Source: a virus
Direction: 5' to 3' (one strand)
Virus record (IMG/VR): IMGVR_UViG_3300009502_000047
Coordinates: 1-64,000 of that record
Length of the DNA: 64,000 nucleotides
The position numbers and the translations under genes were made by a program. Every line of letters starts with the position of its first letter. Position 1 is the first letter of the stretch. A model generated the notes under the pieces. The model was given only the letters and a program-made list of their open reading frames with translations, was not told the origin of the DNA and did not search any database. Below, in pieces: positions 1 to 11,500 of the stretch.

Positions 1-1303
1 AAGTTAGATATTGCCACCTGGTTGTTGACCCCATGTCTGTTAGGTTTGCAGAATAATACATGAACCGATTGGTATCTTTGGCATAGACTATTTGACCCAC
101 AATAGGAGTTATAAATGTCCAAATCGAATTATTATAATAGGCAATTTCGTTATTATGACCATACCAATCATTACCAGAAGCTGTTGGATATAATACATAA
201 TATGTATCATTATCTGGAGTTGCAGTTTGTGTTGATATGAGAGCACTTTCTACATAGATTATACCAAGTGTTGTATCATTCAATTTAAGTAAAGTCTTTG
301 TTTCACTTAATGTTTTTTTAATAAAGGTATTGCTTCCACTGCCAACTAAAAAGTCATTCTCTGCAGTTGATAAACCATGTTTGATATATTGGGTATGGTC
401 ATCATCTGATAGACCTGCAAGACCACCATGGTCAATTTGTCCACCATCACCACCTACATGATCATGTGAGTCTCCATTAGTTACACCATTACCAGTTAGT
501 GCATATATTGATGGATCAATATTGCTTTGTATTATATTCCAATTAGATCCTACTGTGGCTTGGTTACCAGATACAGATGCATCGGTATTACATAACAATA
601 AATCTCCAATTTCAACTGTGATACCTGAAGACCCTCCTATTTTACCAGCAGTAGATACCTTATAGATATGACCTGCGTCTGCTGCAGGGTAATTAGGGTT
701 TCCAGCACATGCAACTACACCCTTATATATTAATGCATCTAGGTTTCCAAAAGCAGCCTGAACAAATGCTGTAGTGGCAATCTGTGTTGTATTTGTTCCT
801 ACTGATGCTGTTGGTGCTGCTGGTACTCCTGTAAATGTTGGATTGGCTAATGGTGCCTTTAATCCTAAATCACTAACTAAATTAGTTATGTCTGATTCAG
901 CATGTGAATGAACTGTACCTATCCATGACAAATTAGCAACGGTTGTAATACCATCACCTTTTTTAATTCTACCAGTAGCAGCAAGTGTAGAATTATTAAC
1001 TTCAATCCACATCTGATAAGCAGGAATCACGGTTGCACCCATAGATGCAAAGTTAGCCACGGTTACAAAGCAAAAGATTGGATCATGCTCCCATCTCCCA
1101 TGGGTATCACAATATCTTACAAAGTCATTGAGTGATGGTATTGATGATTCAACAGATAACCCTGAAACTGATGGTGTTGATGTCCATCTCGTAATTCCAT
1201 CCCCTATCCGCAGGTCTCGTGTATCAGTAGCAAAATATAACTTACCTTTTAAAAGGATTGGATTGAGTGATGTAAAATTAGCACTGGTATTTAATTCGTA
1301 CAT
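1..1303 (-). CDS. Tail fibre protein, C-terminus beyond the window
   Basis: An open leftward frame starts at ATG 1303 and stays open to position 1, so the C-terminus is missing. The N-terminus (MYELNTSANF) leads into a segment with ATDTRDLRIGDG; a related 'GDG' head module occurs in the fibre-like gene at 63271-63774. Near residue 160 lies LANPTFTGVPAAPTA, the collar-type repeat seen in many phage tail fibres, followed by SVGTNTTQIATTAFVQ and further Gly/Ser/Thr-rich sequence with HDHVGG and HTQY. The start overlaps the upstream stop as TAATG, so it is the last visible gene of the late operon. Probable role is host recognition at the tail tip. The family is secure; the receptor is unknown. 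Confidence 0.8.
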   Translation of the reverse strand, partial: MYELNTSANFTSLNPILLKGKLYFATDTRDLRIGDGITRWTSTPSVSGLSVESSIPSLNDFVRYCDTHGRWEHDPIFCFVTVANFASMGATVIPAYQMWIEVNNSTLAATGRIKKGDGITTVANLSWIGTVHSHAESDITNLVSDLGLKAPLANPTFTGVPAAPTASVGTNTTQIATTAFVQAAFGNLDALIYKGVVACAGNPNYPAADAGHIYKVSTAGKIGGSSGITVEIGDLLLCNTDASVSGNQATVGSNWNIIQSNIDPSIYALTGNGVTNGDSHDHVGGDGGQIDHGGLAGLSDDDHTQYIKHGLSTAENDFLVGSGSNTFIKKTLSETKTLLKLNDTTLGIIYVESALISTQTATPDNDTYYVLYPTASGNDWYGHNNEIAYYNNSIWTFITPIVGQIVYAKDTNRFMYYSANLTDMGSTTRWQYLT

Positions 1304-1599
1304 TATTCATACACCACCATGCCATCAAAGGAAATGTATGCTGAACTACCGGATACATTCTTAATTCTTATATAATTGGTATATGAGCAATGAAAGCTTA
1401 CGTCAAGTATACTCTCTGATGCTGTAAGAAATAAGATTGAATTAGTTCCATCATACCTGTAGACTTCGATGGTAGTCCCAAATGGTACATAAATATTTGA
1501 TATTATGACCTCGGCATCTGCACTGGGGGCCATGGCATTCAGATAGCCATCATCCGCAACTGATGTTGCTGTCCCACCTATCATCTGACCTGTAGCCAT
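1303..1599 (-). CDS. Small beta-rich virion protein, probable tail fibre accessory
   Basis: A 98-residue protein with no recognised domain. It has many short beta-prone segments (VIISNIYVPFGTTIEVYRYD, then YIRIKNVSGSSAYISFDG) and almost no charge clusters, which fits a virion surface module. It sits between two fibre-type genes, with its TAA overlapping the ATG of the next fibre gene. Probably structural, by position only. Confidence 0.55.
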   Translation of the reverse strand: MATGQMIGGTATSVADDGYLNAMAPSADAEVIISNIYVPFGTTIEVYRYDGTNSILFLTASESILDVSFHCSYTNYIRIKNVSGSSAYISFDGMVVYE

Positions 1600-1605
1600 A
1601 GTTAA

Positions 1606-2109
1606 TTACCTCGTGCTTGCTATCTGCCAGATAAATCCAAATGACTGACCTGTTGTTACAGACTGGGCACATGATGTCTGACGTGCATACATAGTTCCAC
1701 TCGTATGGGTACTGTGCAGTCCAACTTCTGCAATATTATAGTTGTTATCTGCAACAAATATACCCATAAACTGGGCAGTATCATTGGTTACATAAGTTGT
1801 AGTTAATGATTTGACTGCCAGAACCCTTGTCATAACCGGAGACTGTAAATCAGTGAATGCATCCTGACCAGTTGTAGTTCCACTTATACCAACCGAGATA
1901 TAAGATAAATTATCCATTAGTAAATCAGCAGCAAAGGCCAGACCAGCATTGGTTACCCTGTCATCAATACAATTAAGTAACCCCAGCCTCTTCTTAATTT
2001 TCTGAGTTAAAGTTGGCTTCTTAATAGTCTCTGCAATTAATACCCATTCCCCATTTTCCTTAATGTTAAAGAATTGGAGTTTATCTTCCATTACAACGTT
2101 ATCAATCAT
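1606..2109 (-). CDS. Putative tail fibre or baseplate-wedge protein
   Basis: A 167-residue protein. After a charged N-terminus (KKPTLTQKIKKRLGLLNCID) comes a segment of the kind found in phage fibre-associated proteins: ISVGISGTTTGQDAFTDLQS, then an ending with MGIFVADNNYNIAEVGLH. 'VGxGxTxxxxxDxxL...EVGL' is common in small tail proteins that sit beside fibres. It overlaps the upstream gene by 4 bp. ATG 2109 is used; a second ATG at 2091 (MEDKLQ) is possible. Confidence 0.5.
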   Translation of the reverse strand: MIDNVVMEDKLQFFNIKENGEWVLIAETIKKPTLTQKIKKRLGLLNCIDDRVTNAGLAFAADLLMDNLSYISVGISGTTTGQDAFTDLQSPVMTRVLAVKSLTTTYVTNDTAQFMGIFVADNNYNIAEVGLHSTHTSGTMYARQTSCAQSVTTGQSFGFIWQIASTR

Positions 2110-2822
2110 CTAATCACCGTAGTCTTCCAATATACCTTATATTCAATTTTAACTTTAACCTTGACAGTTGTTGGATAATCATGTTTAACATTAACACTAT
2201 TTAAAGAATCATTCACTCCAACATTGAAAACAGTCTTATCGAATTTAGGGGTATCTGTATTATTATCAGAGAAAGTTGTGTAGGCATCAGTTGTAGCATC
2301 CAACCATTCTGAATTAGCATTATCATTAATCCTATAGGATACAGTTCCACTTCCATCTTCTATTGCAGTAGGTAATGAAGGTTGTTCTCCTTGCTCAGTT
2401 GGCAAGGCTATCTCATCATCTTCATCAGGGTCAGCTGGATCGGGGATAACAGGAACATATGGTTCAGTTGTTACAGTAGTTAAACCAATGGTGAACCACT
2501 GAGAGACATCCAGTAAACTTCTCCAACTATTAAAGACTATTTTACCACCACCATTTATTAAATGGATGATTGTAGCCCAAGCATCTGCATTACTCTGCAT
2601 CTCACTTAATGAGAAGTTAACAGTGTAAACTTTTTGACTGTAATACATGAAATAAGATGAGGATGAGAAGGGCTTTTTAATTCCACCATAAGTTGCTGCG
2701 ATAGTAGAGAGATCTGTTGATGGTGAATTAACCATTATCTCAGCCCTGACATAGTAATTACCATTATCATATCGTGTTTGGGCCTGATACCACGAGACCA
2801 ATTTAGGTACAGTATTACTCAT
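2106..2822 (-). CDS. Tail-region protein of unknown function
   Basis: A 238-residue protein I do not recognise. The N-terminal half (residues 1-120) is mixed alpha/beta with aromatic stretches. The middle is an acidic Pro/Asp/Glu linker (PVIPDPADPDEDDEIALPTE). The C-terminal part is beta-prone and ends VKVKVKIEYKVYWKTTVIR. A similar Asp/Pro linker occurs in the Ig-like protein at 62920-63258. It overlaps both neighbours by 4 bp, so it is translationally coupled in the tail operon. Probably a baseplate or fibre-linking protein. Confidence 0.5.
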   Translation of the reverse strand: MSNTVPKLVSWYQAQTRYDNGNYYVRAEIMVNSPSTDLSTIAATYGGIKKPFSSSSYFMYYSQKVYTVNFSLSEMQSNADAWATIIHLINGGGKIVFNSWRSLLDVSQWFTIGLTTVTTEPYVPVIPDPADPDEDDEIALPTEQGEQPSLPTAIEDGSGTVSYRINDNANSEWLDATTDAYTTFSDNNTDTPKFDKTVFNVGVNDSLNSVNVKHDYPTTVKVKVKIEYKVYWKTTVIR

Positions 2823-3406
2823 GAGTACTCCTCTTTGTTATATAAGAAGGTTAAGGTATTTTGTATATCATTTATTTTAATTGCTGTACTTGCATTGTTT
2901 GTAACTGTGATTAATAAATGACCATTGGGTGCAAAACTGGGATTTGACTTACTACATATTGATGTTGTTGTGATGGCCCTGACTAATGCTCGTTTAACTA
3001 CAGAGACTCCATCAATCTGGTTGGTTAAATTGGAGGAACCCTTATCAAACTGAACCATGTCACTTGGAAATGACTGTCCATCATCACTTACCCATGAACC
3101 CGACAAGGTAAAGTCAAATGGATGGGTATCTGTTGTGATGGCTTTGGGTGTACTGATGTCCAGTTGGATGACCAAGTTACCTTCACGGTACTTGAGGGGT
3201 AAGTTGGTTACATCAATTCTATATGCATAACTTCCGCTCCCTGCTATGGTCTTGGGATGAGCAGTTGCTGTGTAGCTAACTGTTGTTGTTTCACGGGGTG
3301 CTGTAGATGATAAATCTGTATTAACTGTTACGTTTATATCATCAGGACTTATGCTCTCATCCATAACAAAGGTAAAGGGAACTGTTGTCCCTGCAGGTAC
3401 ATCCAT
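2819..3406 (-). CDS. Tail-region beta-sandwich protein of unknown function
   Basis: A 195-residue protein. Its sequence begins MDVPAGTTVPFTFVMDESIS and alternates beta-prone strands with Thr/Ser-rich loops, which suggests an Ig-like or jelly-roll virion module. There are no catalytic motifs. It overlaps the downstream gene by 4 bp and follows the hub-like gene by 1 bp, within the baseplate block behind the tape measure. Confidence 0.45.
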   Translation of the reverse strand: MDVPAGTTVPFTFVMDESISPDDINVTVNTDLSSTAPRETTTVSYTATAHPKTIAGSGSYAYRIDVTNLPLKYREGNLVIQLDISTPKAITTDTHPFDFTLSGSWVSDDGQSFPSDMVQFDKGSSNLTNQIDGVSVVKRALVRAITTTSICSKSNPSFAPNGHLLITVTNNASTAIKINDIQNTLTFLYNKEEYS

Positions 3407-3407
3407 A

Positions 3408-4625
3408 TTAGCTACTCTCCACTACTTTATTTTCTGTTGGAATTGGTAAACCATCTGTTATTTCGCTTAACTGATTTGTATAGATATCAAAGATAGATAA
3501 TTTATTTTTACCAATTGTTATATCTGTATATTGGTCAGTAATATGTATATCAGTTATCTTCCAATATATTGCATTACCACTTTTAAATGCACTGTAATTT
3601 AGAGGAGTAGTTATATATGGGTTACTATGTCCTTTCCACTCCATATATAATTGTTCATCTGAATTTGTTTTATCTCCAATACCAGTAAACAAAGTACCTT
3701 CAATATAACTAAGAGCTTGACCAGCAGGCCAATGTAATGTAAAGGATTCATGTGTATCCTGTCTATCATTTAAGATTGAGGATGCAAAGACATTTAAATC
3801 ATCTTGTGTATAGGTTCCATCAATTTTATATTTAGCTACTAATGGAGAAGAAGTGGATGTAGATGATGTTGCTAATCCCATCATTTTACCATCTGAACTA
3901 ATAACATATACCTTTTGAACTGGAGTTAATTCAGTAGACTCTATCTTACTGCATGTAGTCCATGGTTGTGTAAGATCTAAACATGACCACCCATTGGATA
4001 ACCCATAATTAACACTTATTATATACTTACTTCCTCCAGCATATGCAGTAGCAGTAAACCACATATCTAAACCAAGTGTATCAGTCATCATCTTTCTGAT
4101 AGCAGATACCACCATCATATTACCAAATTCCATATCTGGAATAGGTACTTTATCAAGTAGGGGGATAGTAGTTAAGTTACCTACTCCACTCATATCATGA
4201 AAGTTAACAGAGGTTAATATTATATTATCATTATCAACGTGATTATCAATTAAATCAACTATAAGTCTGTTAATAGTTTTTTTATTATTAAATTTATCTT
4301 TACTTTTAATTACTAAATTATGGTTATCTCCATCAGTTAATGGGACATTATATAAAAATGATGATATTTCTTCAACAGTTACCGCAAAGATACTTTTACC
4401 CTGATCTGCACATTTAATTACCTTTGCATAGTCAAAAACAGGTTTTGGATATGTACTACAATATATCCTGACTAAATTTGCAGTTACACCATCTGATGTA
4501 GGTATAAATGATGGAGAGTTGAAGGTAGCTCTATTAACTTTCTTTGTTGACCTATCAATAGATAAATTTGTTATTTTTATTACAGTTCCATCGTTTAGTA
4601 CTACAGTCCAATTTATCTCACTCAT
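3408..4625 (-). CDS. Putative baseplate hub / tail-associated protein
   Basis: A 405-residue protein. The N-terminus resembles the first beta domain of tail hub proteins (INWTVVLNDGTVIKITNLSI, then a basic segment and FNSPSFIP), and the size and position fit a Gp27/gpD-type hub: three genes after the tape measure and before the fibres. The segment around residues 100-190 (KSKDKFNNKKTINRLIVDLI... MMVVSAIRKMMTDTLGLDMW) looks like the hub domain linking phage tail proteins. No lysozyme or peptidase motif is visible. The assignment rests on gene order and a weak sequence pattern. Confidence 0.5.
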   Translation of the reverse strand: MSEINWTVVLNDGTVIKITNLSIDRSTKKVNRATFNSPSFIPTSDGVTANLVRIYCSTYPKPVFDYAKVIKCADQGKSIFAVTVEEISSFLYNVPLTDGDNHNLVIKSKDKFNNKKTINRLIVDLIDNHVDNDNIILTSVNFHDMSGVGNLTTIPLLDKVPIPDMEFGNMMVVSAIRKMMTDTLGLDMWFTATAYAGGSKYIISVNYGLSNGWSCLDLTQPWTTCSKIESTELTPVQKVYVISSDGKMMGLATSSTSTSSPLVAKYKIDGTYTQDDLNVFASSILNDRQDTHESFTLHWPAGQALSYIEGTLFTGIGDKTNSDEQLYMEWKGHSNPYITTPLNYSAFKSGNAIYWKITDIHITDQYTDITIGKNKLSIFDIYTNQLSEITDGLPIPTENKVVESS

Positions 4626-5117
4626 TTATATCAACTCAAATAACATACCTTCAATCTGATCTTCCCATTGATAAATCAAACTTAAATCAAATGATTTTAA
4701 CATAGGTTTAATAGATTCCTCATCATTATCAACACCTGTTATCTTCCAATAACCATACTGTAAGATAATAGGTATATTTAACTTAGATTTTACTGTATCA
4801 ACATTGATAACATATCCAATATATGGACAAAAATCAAAGTCATCATATTCAGTTCCTATGGTACATTGTGCCTTAAGAGTCTTATCATTTAATCCCAATG
4901 TTATAACTCTGGCATGATCATACATTGGTGTACCAATTGAATTCCATATTCCACCAGTTTCACTTATAACAGTTGTATTTAACTTGCCACCAATAGTAAG
5001 ATTACTTATGTTAATAGGAGGTATGTAAACTCCTGCTGAAGTATAAATTGGTTTGGCATTTGAATTGGCACTATTGATAGGTGATTCTATAATCCATAAA
5101 TTAAGATATATCACCAT
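4626..5117 (-). CDS. Tail tip / baseplate protein of unknown function
   Basis: A 163-residue protein starting MVIYLNLWIIESP. It has a Gly/Ile-rich N-terminal half and a C-terminal part with PYIGYVINVDTVKSKLNIPI and KSFDLSLIYQWEDQIEGMLF. It overlaps the upstream gene by 17 bp and ends next to the hub-like gene. The 'pY.GYv...' pattern and the position suggest a small baseplate component. No enzyme motif is seen. Confidence 0.45.
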   Translation of the reverse strand: MVIYLNLWIIESPINSANSNAKPIYTSAGVYIPPINISNLTIGGKLNTTVISETGGIWNSIGTPMYDHARVITLGLNDKTLKAQCTIGTEYDDFDFCPYIGYVINVDTVKSKLNIPIILQYGYWKITGVDNDEESIKPMLKSFDLSLIYQWEDQIEGMLFELI

Positions 5118-5577
5118 ACCACCTCATGATACTTAGATCTATGTTATATTGATTAAATTTAGAAACATCCTGAGTTTCAGTTACATCAGTAACCAACCAA
5201 CAGGTATTAACTGGTAATTTAACAGGTATCTCTGATTCAAGTACTATTAACATTATGCCCATACTAATTACATTATGTATATAAGCATTAAGCGGATTTA
5301 TTACTCCATTATGAATTGTAGATGCAGTATAAATTTCACCAGTATTTATATCAGCAAGATTACCAGTTAACTTATATGATATTGGTTCTACACCAATTGG
5401 GACATTAATAGGTAATGGCCCATTATTAGCCAAAACAGATTTAATCTTGCTACCACCAGTAATTCTATTAATCATAAAGACATAATCACCCTTGGGAACA
5501 AGAGTAAATTTTTTATTACCATATTTCCCATCAGCATGCATATCAATTTTACTTTGATTAATTTGAAATCTCACCAC
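5101..5577 (-). CDS. Putative distal tail protein
   Basis: A 158-residue protein encoded immediately after the tape measure; its GTG start overlaps the tape-measure stop (GTGGTGA). It is beta-rich (KFTLVPKGDYVFMINRITGG, then VTETQDVSKFNQYNIDLSIM) with a Trp-Tyr-Gly-Asp end. Distal tail proteins normally follow the tape measure, and the 'ydLsfm' ending is reminiscent of them. The call is positional. Confidence 0.45.
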   Translation of the reverse strand: MVRFQINQSKIDMHADGKYGNKKFTLVPKGDYVFMINRITGGSKIKSVLANNGPLPINVPIGVEPISYKLTGNLADINTGEIYTASTIHNGVINPLNAYIHNVISMGIMLIVLESEIPVKLPVNTCWLVTDVTETQDVSKFNQYNIDLSIMRWYGDIS

Positions 5578-8500
5578 TTTCTACTCACCAGTCCTATGAC
5601 TCTGGCAACTTCATTAGATAATTGTGTTATTAAACTTTCATCCATAACATTTCCCTGAATTGTAACTGGAACCGTTATATTAATTATCTTGGCCTCTGAC
5701 TGTACCGGGACACTATTAACAGAGTTACCTGAATTATTACCTACTATATTTGCTACAGACGAGCTAGTCTTATGCATTTTACTTATGGTGTTTTGTAAAG
5801 CCTGTGAAGCCTTCCACAATGCATATTGATTTCCTGTAGTATCACCAATTGCCTTACCTGAATTAATTGCAGTCAATGTCGAATAATTCTTCTTTGTTGC
5901 ATCAGCATTAACCACAAATTCATTATCACTTAACAGTGTGGGTATGCTATCAGATGTTTCACTTCCCGGCCCAGTTACTAATCCCCCAGATGCTCTTGCT
6001 CCGGGTTTTTTACTGGGTGACTCTGGTTGTGCTGTTGTTATTCCCAATAATGCCAATACCTGGGGACTGTTGGATAAAATATACATTAGTTGTTTGGCAA
6101 ATACAGGATCATATTCCATCGTACCGCTTACACTACCCCTTGAAGTAGTCAACATGGTTTGAATATCAGATAATGTCTTACCTTTAAATTTGTCAGAGTT
6201 ATTCTCAATATATTTCTCTACCAGATAAAGTGATTCGTTACCTTGAACTCCCCATTCAAATGTCTTTTTATATTCTTCATCAGTTCCTCCACCACCATTA
6301 CCAGATGGATAGGTTGATTGCTGTGGTTGGTTGGTTCCTGTATTTGAAGATATTGTCCCGGTATTATTTTTTATTAAATTAGATATTTGTGCATTATATT
6401 GTGATATTGTATTCAAAATTGATGCTGCACCAGTTAATGCACTCGTACCTAATGTATTAATCTTTGGTATGTTAGTATTAATTGAAGATGCAAGTTTACC
6501 TGTTGCTACAGATGCTGGATTTATCTGACTACTAAAAGTAACAGCACCATCTTTGGCAGTTGAGATACTAATTCCATATTTAGATAACGCATCTATACTC
6601 GTTGCCGTAGCATTTGATTGATTGTTAAAAGCTATCTGAGCCTTTGTACCATCAGGAAGTGCTACTCCCATGGTCTTATTGGCAAGGTCACCCATCTTTA
6701 AATTTACATCAGAAGATACATTTGTTAAATCAAGGAATTTCTCTTGTACACCTGTTAATGCATTGGGAATATATTTACAGGCATCTGTCATGTTTGTTTG
6801 TGAGTCTGTCAATATGTTGGTAGCATCAACCTGTTTAATCTGTGATTCAGTACCCTTAACTACAGCATCAGACATATCATTGACATTTACACCAAAGATA
6901 CTTAGGAATCCAGCCTTTTCTTTTATCTTATCAGCAAAGTCCTTCATGGCCTCTTCCTGATTGGGTGTGGACATTGCTTCATATTTATTACCCTCTAATG
7001 TCGCAAAACTGGCTAAATTACCCATACCCGGAAACATATTATTCATGGCATTAATTGCTGGTTTAGCAGCTCCATGTTCATTTAACCAGTCATAAATACC
7101 AGATGCAGAAGTTAGAGTACCAACACCTAATCCCGGCATACCTTCAGATACTTTGGATAATTCAGTAGGGGCTTTGGCTGCTGCTCCTATACCTAAAAAT
7201 GGAAGAGTAAAAGCATTTATACCCGGTATTGAACCTGCAAGTGAAAGTGTATTTATACCCAGATTAACTGCTTTACTACCTAAATCATTGGCTCCTTTTA
7301 CAAAGTCATTTTGTCTGAAATTCTCAAAAGTATCATGGAAATTCTGCATCTTGGCATTACCAACTGCATTGATTAAAAGTCCATTTCCATAGGTACCCAT
7401 TCCACCTGATCCCAAAGATAAAATCTGATCTGGTACAGGTGTATTTTCAATTGCTGTCTTTGTTGCTTTATTTGTTATATCTTTTCTAATTGCACTTAGT
7501 TCTTCATCACTTAATCCAGCAGGTAAATTATTTGTCCTGCTATTAACAAGTTGATTAGGTAAATTTTCACCTGTGGTTTTTGCTCCAAATAATGGAGCAG
7601 CAGGAACTGCATATTCACCAACAGCACCTATAATACCCCCAAGACCAAGTGCTCCTGCACCCATCATTAACGCAGTGCTTGTACCAAGGCCAATTGCAGA
7701 TTCTTTGGCTGCCTCATCGTTACTTGCACCTTTACCCTTTGCAGTTCCAAAGCCTGTTAAGAGTAAAAGTGGATCTATTGGATTAATTGCAAACTCAGCA
7801 CCTGCTTTTAATCTATCAGCAGCAAAAGCCTTGGGATCTTTAATAACATCTCCAACGCCACTCTTTAAGGTATCCCACCATGAAGGTGCTTCTGGTTTTG
7901 CTTCTGGAGCTGATGGGAAGTTAGTTTCTCCACCTTTAAAATCACCACCAGCATTCTTGGTTGTTGCCTCATCAATAATTCTCTGATTGGCTTCGCTAGT
8001 TATCTTATCTAACTCATTAAACTTATCAGCTAATTCCTCTCTGGTTCTATCTACATCAGATTGTTTAACACCAGTGTCTTCACCTGTTTTTTCATCTGTT
8101 TTTGTATCTTGTTTATTCTCATCGGGTTTGGTCTTATCTTTTTCATCTGTTTTTTCATCTGTTTTTTCATCTGTTTTTTCATCTTGTTTAGTATCCTGCT
8201 TGGGTTCTCCACCAAATTTATCTTTGAGTTCTCCTAATCTCTCCCAGATATCTTTGAGCCAATCAGTTATTGATGATATATCGAATTTAAAGTCTGGGAA
8301 AGTAGGCCATGGGAAGCTAGTAATTCCACCATTTGTTATGTTACTGTTATTGGTAGTTTCATTTGAAATACCAGCAAGACCCTGAAGTTGACTTTGGTTA
8401 TCAACGATTACATGGAATGCTCCACTTCCACCATATGCACTGGATAAAAAGTTATTACTGTTATATGCAGAGTCAGCTTGGTTCTGTAATATTGAGTTAT

Positions 8501-11500
8501 TTATGTTCATCTGGTATCTTTGGTCACTGACATAACTGTCAGGCAATGATACTGATGGCATAGGTGTTCCTTCAGCAAATCCCTTGATTTTAATAGGTCT
8601 ATCATGATTCATTGCAGAAACTAATGCCCTGTTGGTGGGACTTTCCATTGCCTTTTCTTTAACAATGGCTTCATGTCTGGAAACAGCAACTAAATTCTTA
8701 TCTTCAGTTGGCCCTCCTGATCCCTCAATTACCCCGGTATCACCCACTTCTGCGGGTGTGTATCCGGTAGCAAAACCAACTGCCTTGCCAACAAATGAAG
8801 CTGCACCATTAAATTCATTGACACCAGCACCTTTTCCAAGTAACAACTCGGATGGTGTTGGAATGACCATTTGGCCTGCAACATAGTTGACAACTCTACC
8901 AACTGCTTCCCATAATAACACGATTGTACTCAATGCCAATACTAACTTTACAACTCCCGCATATGCTCTATTTGTAGCAAATGCAAAGGTATCTACATAA
9001 GCAGAAGAAGCCAATGCTGCTTTACCAAATGTACTAAATATTAAACTTCCACCAGCTAAAATGGACATGAATGGTTGTATCACCCACATCATTGGTACTA
9101 ATGCAGCTAAGAATGTAACCAATCCTTTCTGTCCAGCCACAGATGTTAATATACCCACTAATGTAGTTAGTCCATCAACTAGGGTAGGTAAAGATGCAAT
9201 TAATCCACCATTACCATCCTTACCAACCATCATATCAGATAGTTTATCTAGGATGGTATTTCCCTTTGTTCCTGCAGTTACCTTATTGACAACTGCATCA
9301 AATGCATCCATTAAACCCTTGACAAAGTTGGTATTTAAAAGAATCTTACTTGCCATTCCTGACATTAAGGTAGATGCTACTGCTGTAACTGCAGTTGATC
9401 TCTTCCATGCATCTACAAAGTTTCCTGCAGATACCCCCATCTTATTAAGTTGAGCATCAATATCGATGAAATCCTTACCAAAAATCTTTGCATAAGAATA
9501 ATTGGTAAACATTGACTGTAAATTAGATGCACTACTCAGTATGGTAGTGATGGTATTTTGTAAGACCTTATATATATTGGTCAATGAGAAGTTGATACCC
9601 ATAGCGGTCATGGAAACAGAAACTGCAGCCCAATTTAAGGTCTGCATATGTTTACCCATCCAATTAAGTAGTCTCTCACCAGCACCTAGATGCTTATTTA
9701 ACTTCTCAAATCCCTCTATATTTTTACCTGTAGTTGATGATTCTGACAGAACATGGGGTGCTTCATGTGGTGATATCTTATCTGCATATGATGCATTTAA
9801 CTCTGTAAAATAATTTGCAAAATCAAAACCCTGTGTTTTGGCAGCTTCAACTGCTGTTTTGGGTATCAGGAAGCTACCCGATGCACTATAGATTGGTCTC
9901 TGACCACCCTGTTGTGTTACTGTCTCTTTGATATCACCCAATGTATTAAGTTGCTTAGATGACTTTATGCCTGTAATCTGTGAGAGGAAGTTGATATTTT
10001 CCTGTTTCCATTTATTTAAATCATCTTGAGATTCAAAGTTAACTACACTCTTATATTGGGTAAATGGAGTTTGCTTAAACTCATATGATTTAGGCTTCCA
10101 ATCCATCTTTTTAACAGCATCACTTGATGCAGCAATTCCAGCTTCAAATTTACTTAAGTCCGTTTTTGGGACATTTAGTTGACCAGAAATACCTGCTGCT
10201 CTTCCTGCCAAACCTTTCATGAAATTGGCATCCTGTTGGTTGATATTGGAAGTTAAAACACCACTCAAATTCTTTGTTATATCAGTAGGATTAACCAGAC
10301 TAAATTTAAGGTTGCCTGATGTAAATTGTTTTGTTAAGTTATCCATTATCAATTTAAATTCGGCAACATCAGTTGGATTATCAGTAAATCCTCTTCCCGG
10401 TAATCCCCTCTGTTTATCTCCATAGATAGTTTTATGCAAAGTATCTAAAATAGCATTTATTGCGTTAACTGAACTGGATTCGCGTCTATTTACTAAATTA
10501 TTATATGTAGAGTCAACTGTTGCATTAGGATCTACCTCACCACCAAGAGTATATCCCTTGGGTTTATCTTCACTGGAATCCCTATCCAGTATAAAACTAC
10601 CCGGTTCTGCATATCCAAAGTTCTTATCACCTTCGGTATATTCCCCCTCCAGTTTATGTCCACCAAATGGATTGACTACATCAGAAAGTGCATTTAACTT
10701 CTTAAGATTATTAATACCAATTTTGGATACGTCTTCAGGATCAAAGATAGTCTCCCCTGCATTATACCTAATTGGAACCATCCCACCATCATTGAAGCCA
10801 GGAATTATTTTTTCCTGTATCTGTTCATGAGTATTTACCTTATTACCTGTATTTTCACTATCTTCTATCTTGGATATTTCAGATACATAATTTCCACGAA
10901 TGTTCTCTTCATTTACATCATATGGTAAGTTAGATAACATATCAAACTTTTGTAAAAGTGGAATTAATAAGGGTGAATTTATCATTGGTCTACTGAGACG
11001 ACTAAAGAAACTGTTATCTAATATCTCCCCGGAATATGAGATACCTTCTTTTGCCCTCTTTCTACTTTCTTCTTCTAATGACCTTGTTGCATCGTACTTA
11101 CTAAACTTGGTATTGTCTGGTAAATCTTGGAAAGGTATTGGTTTAAACTCTTCCAGTTGTTCAGGGATTGTCATCACATAGTCATTATGTGATAACTTAG
11201 GTAACCATGGATAATTTGATGGATGTAAAACAGAGTAGCCTTTGGGTTCAGGAGCCTTGAGAGGTAACTTACTTCTTCTGGGAAATATACCTGGACTAAA
11301 GTAGTTGTATAGACCTGATAAAAACCTTGAGTGTATAGATGTTGGCTTATCAGAGTATCTTTTAGGTAATATAGATAAATTATTAATTTCCTTTACATTT
11401 CCAGTTATACGATTCTGTAATTCCTCATTGAATTCATCTCCAGTGTAGGTAAATTCCTCACCATATTCACCCATTGGTTGTTTATTTTCTTTGGTAGTTA

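Noticed and set aside
8085-8195. CRISPR-like array
   Set aside because: The short 12-nt repeats are adjacent, lack spacers and encode a KTDE protein linker.
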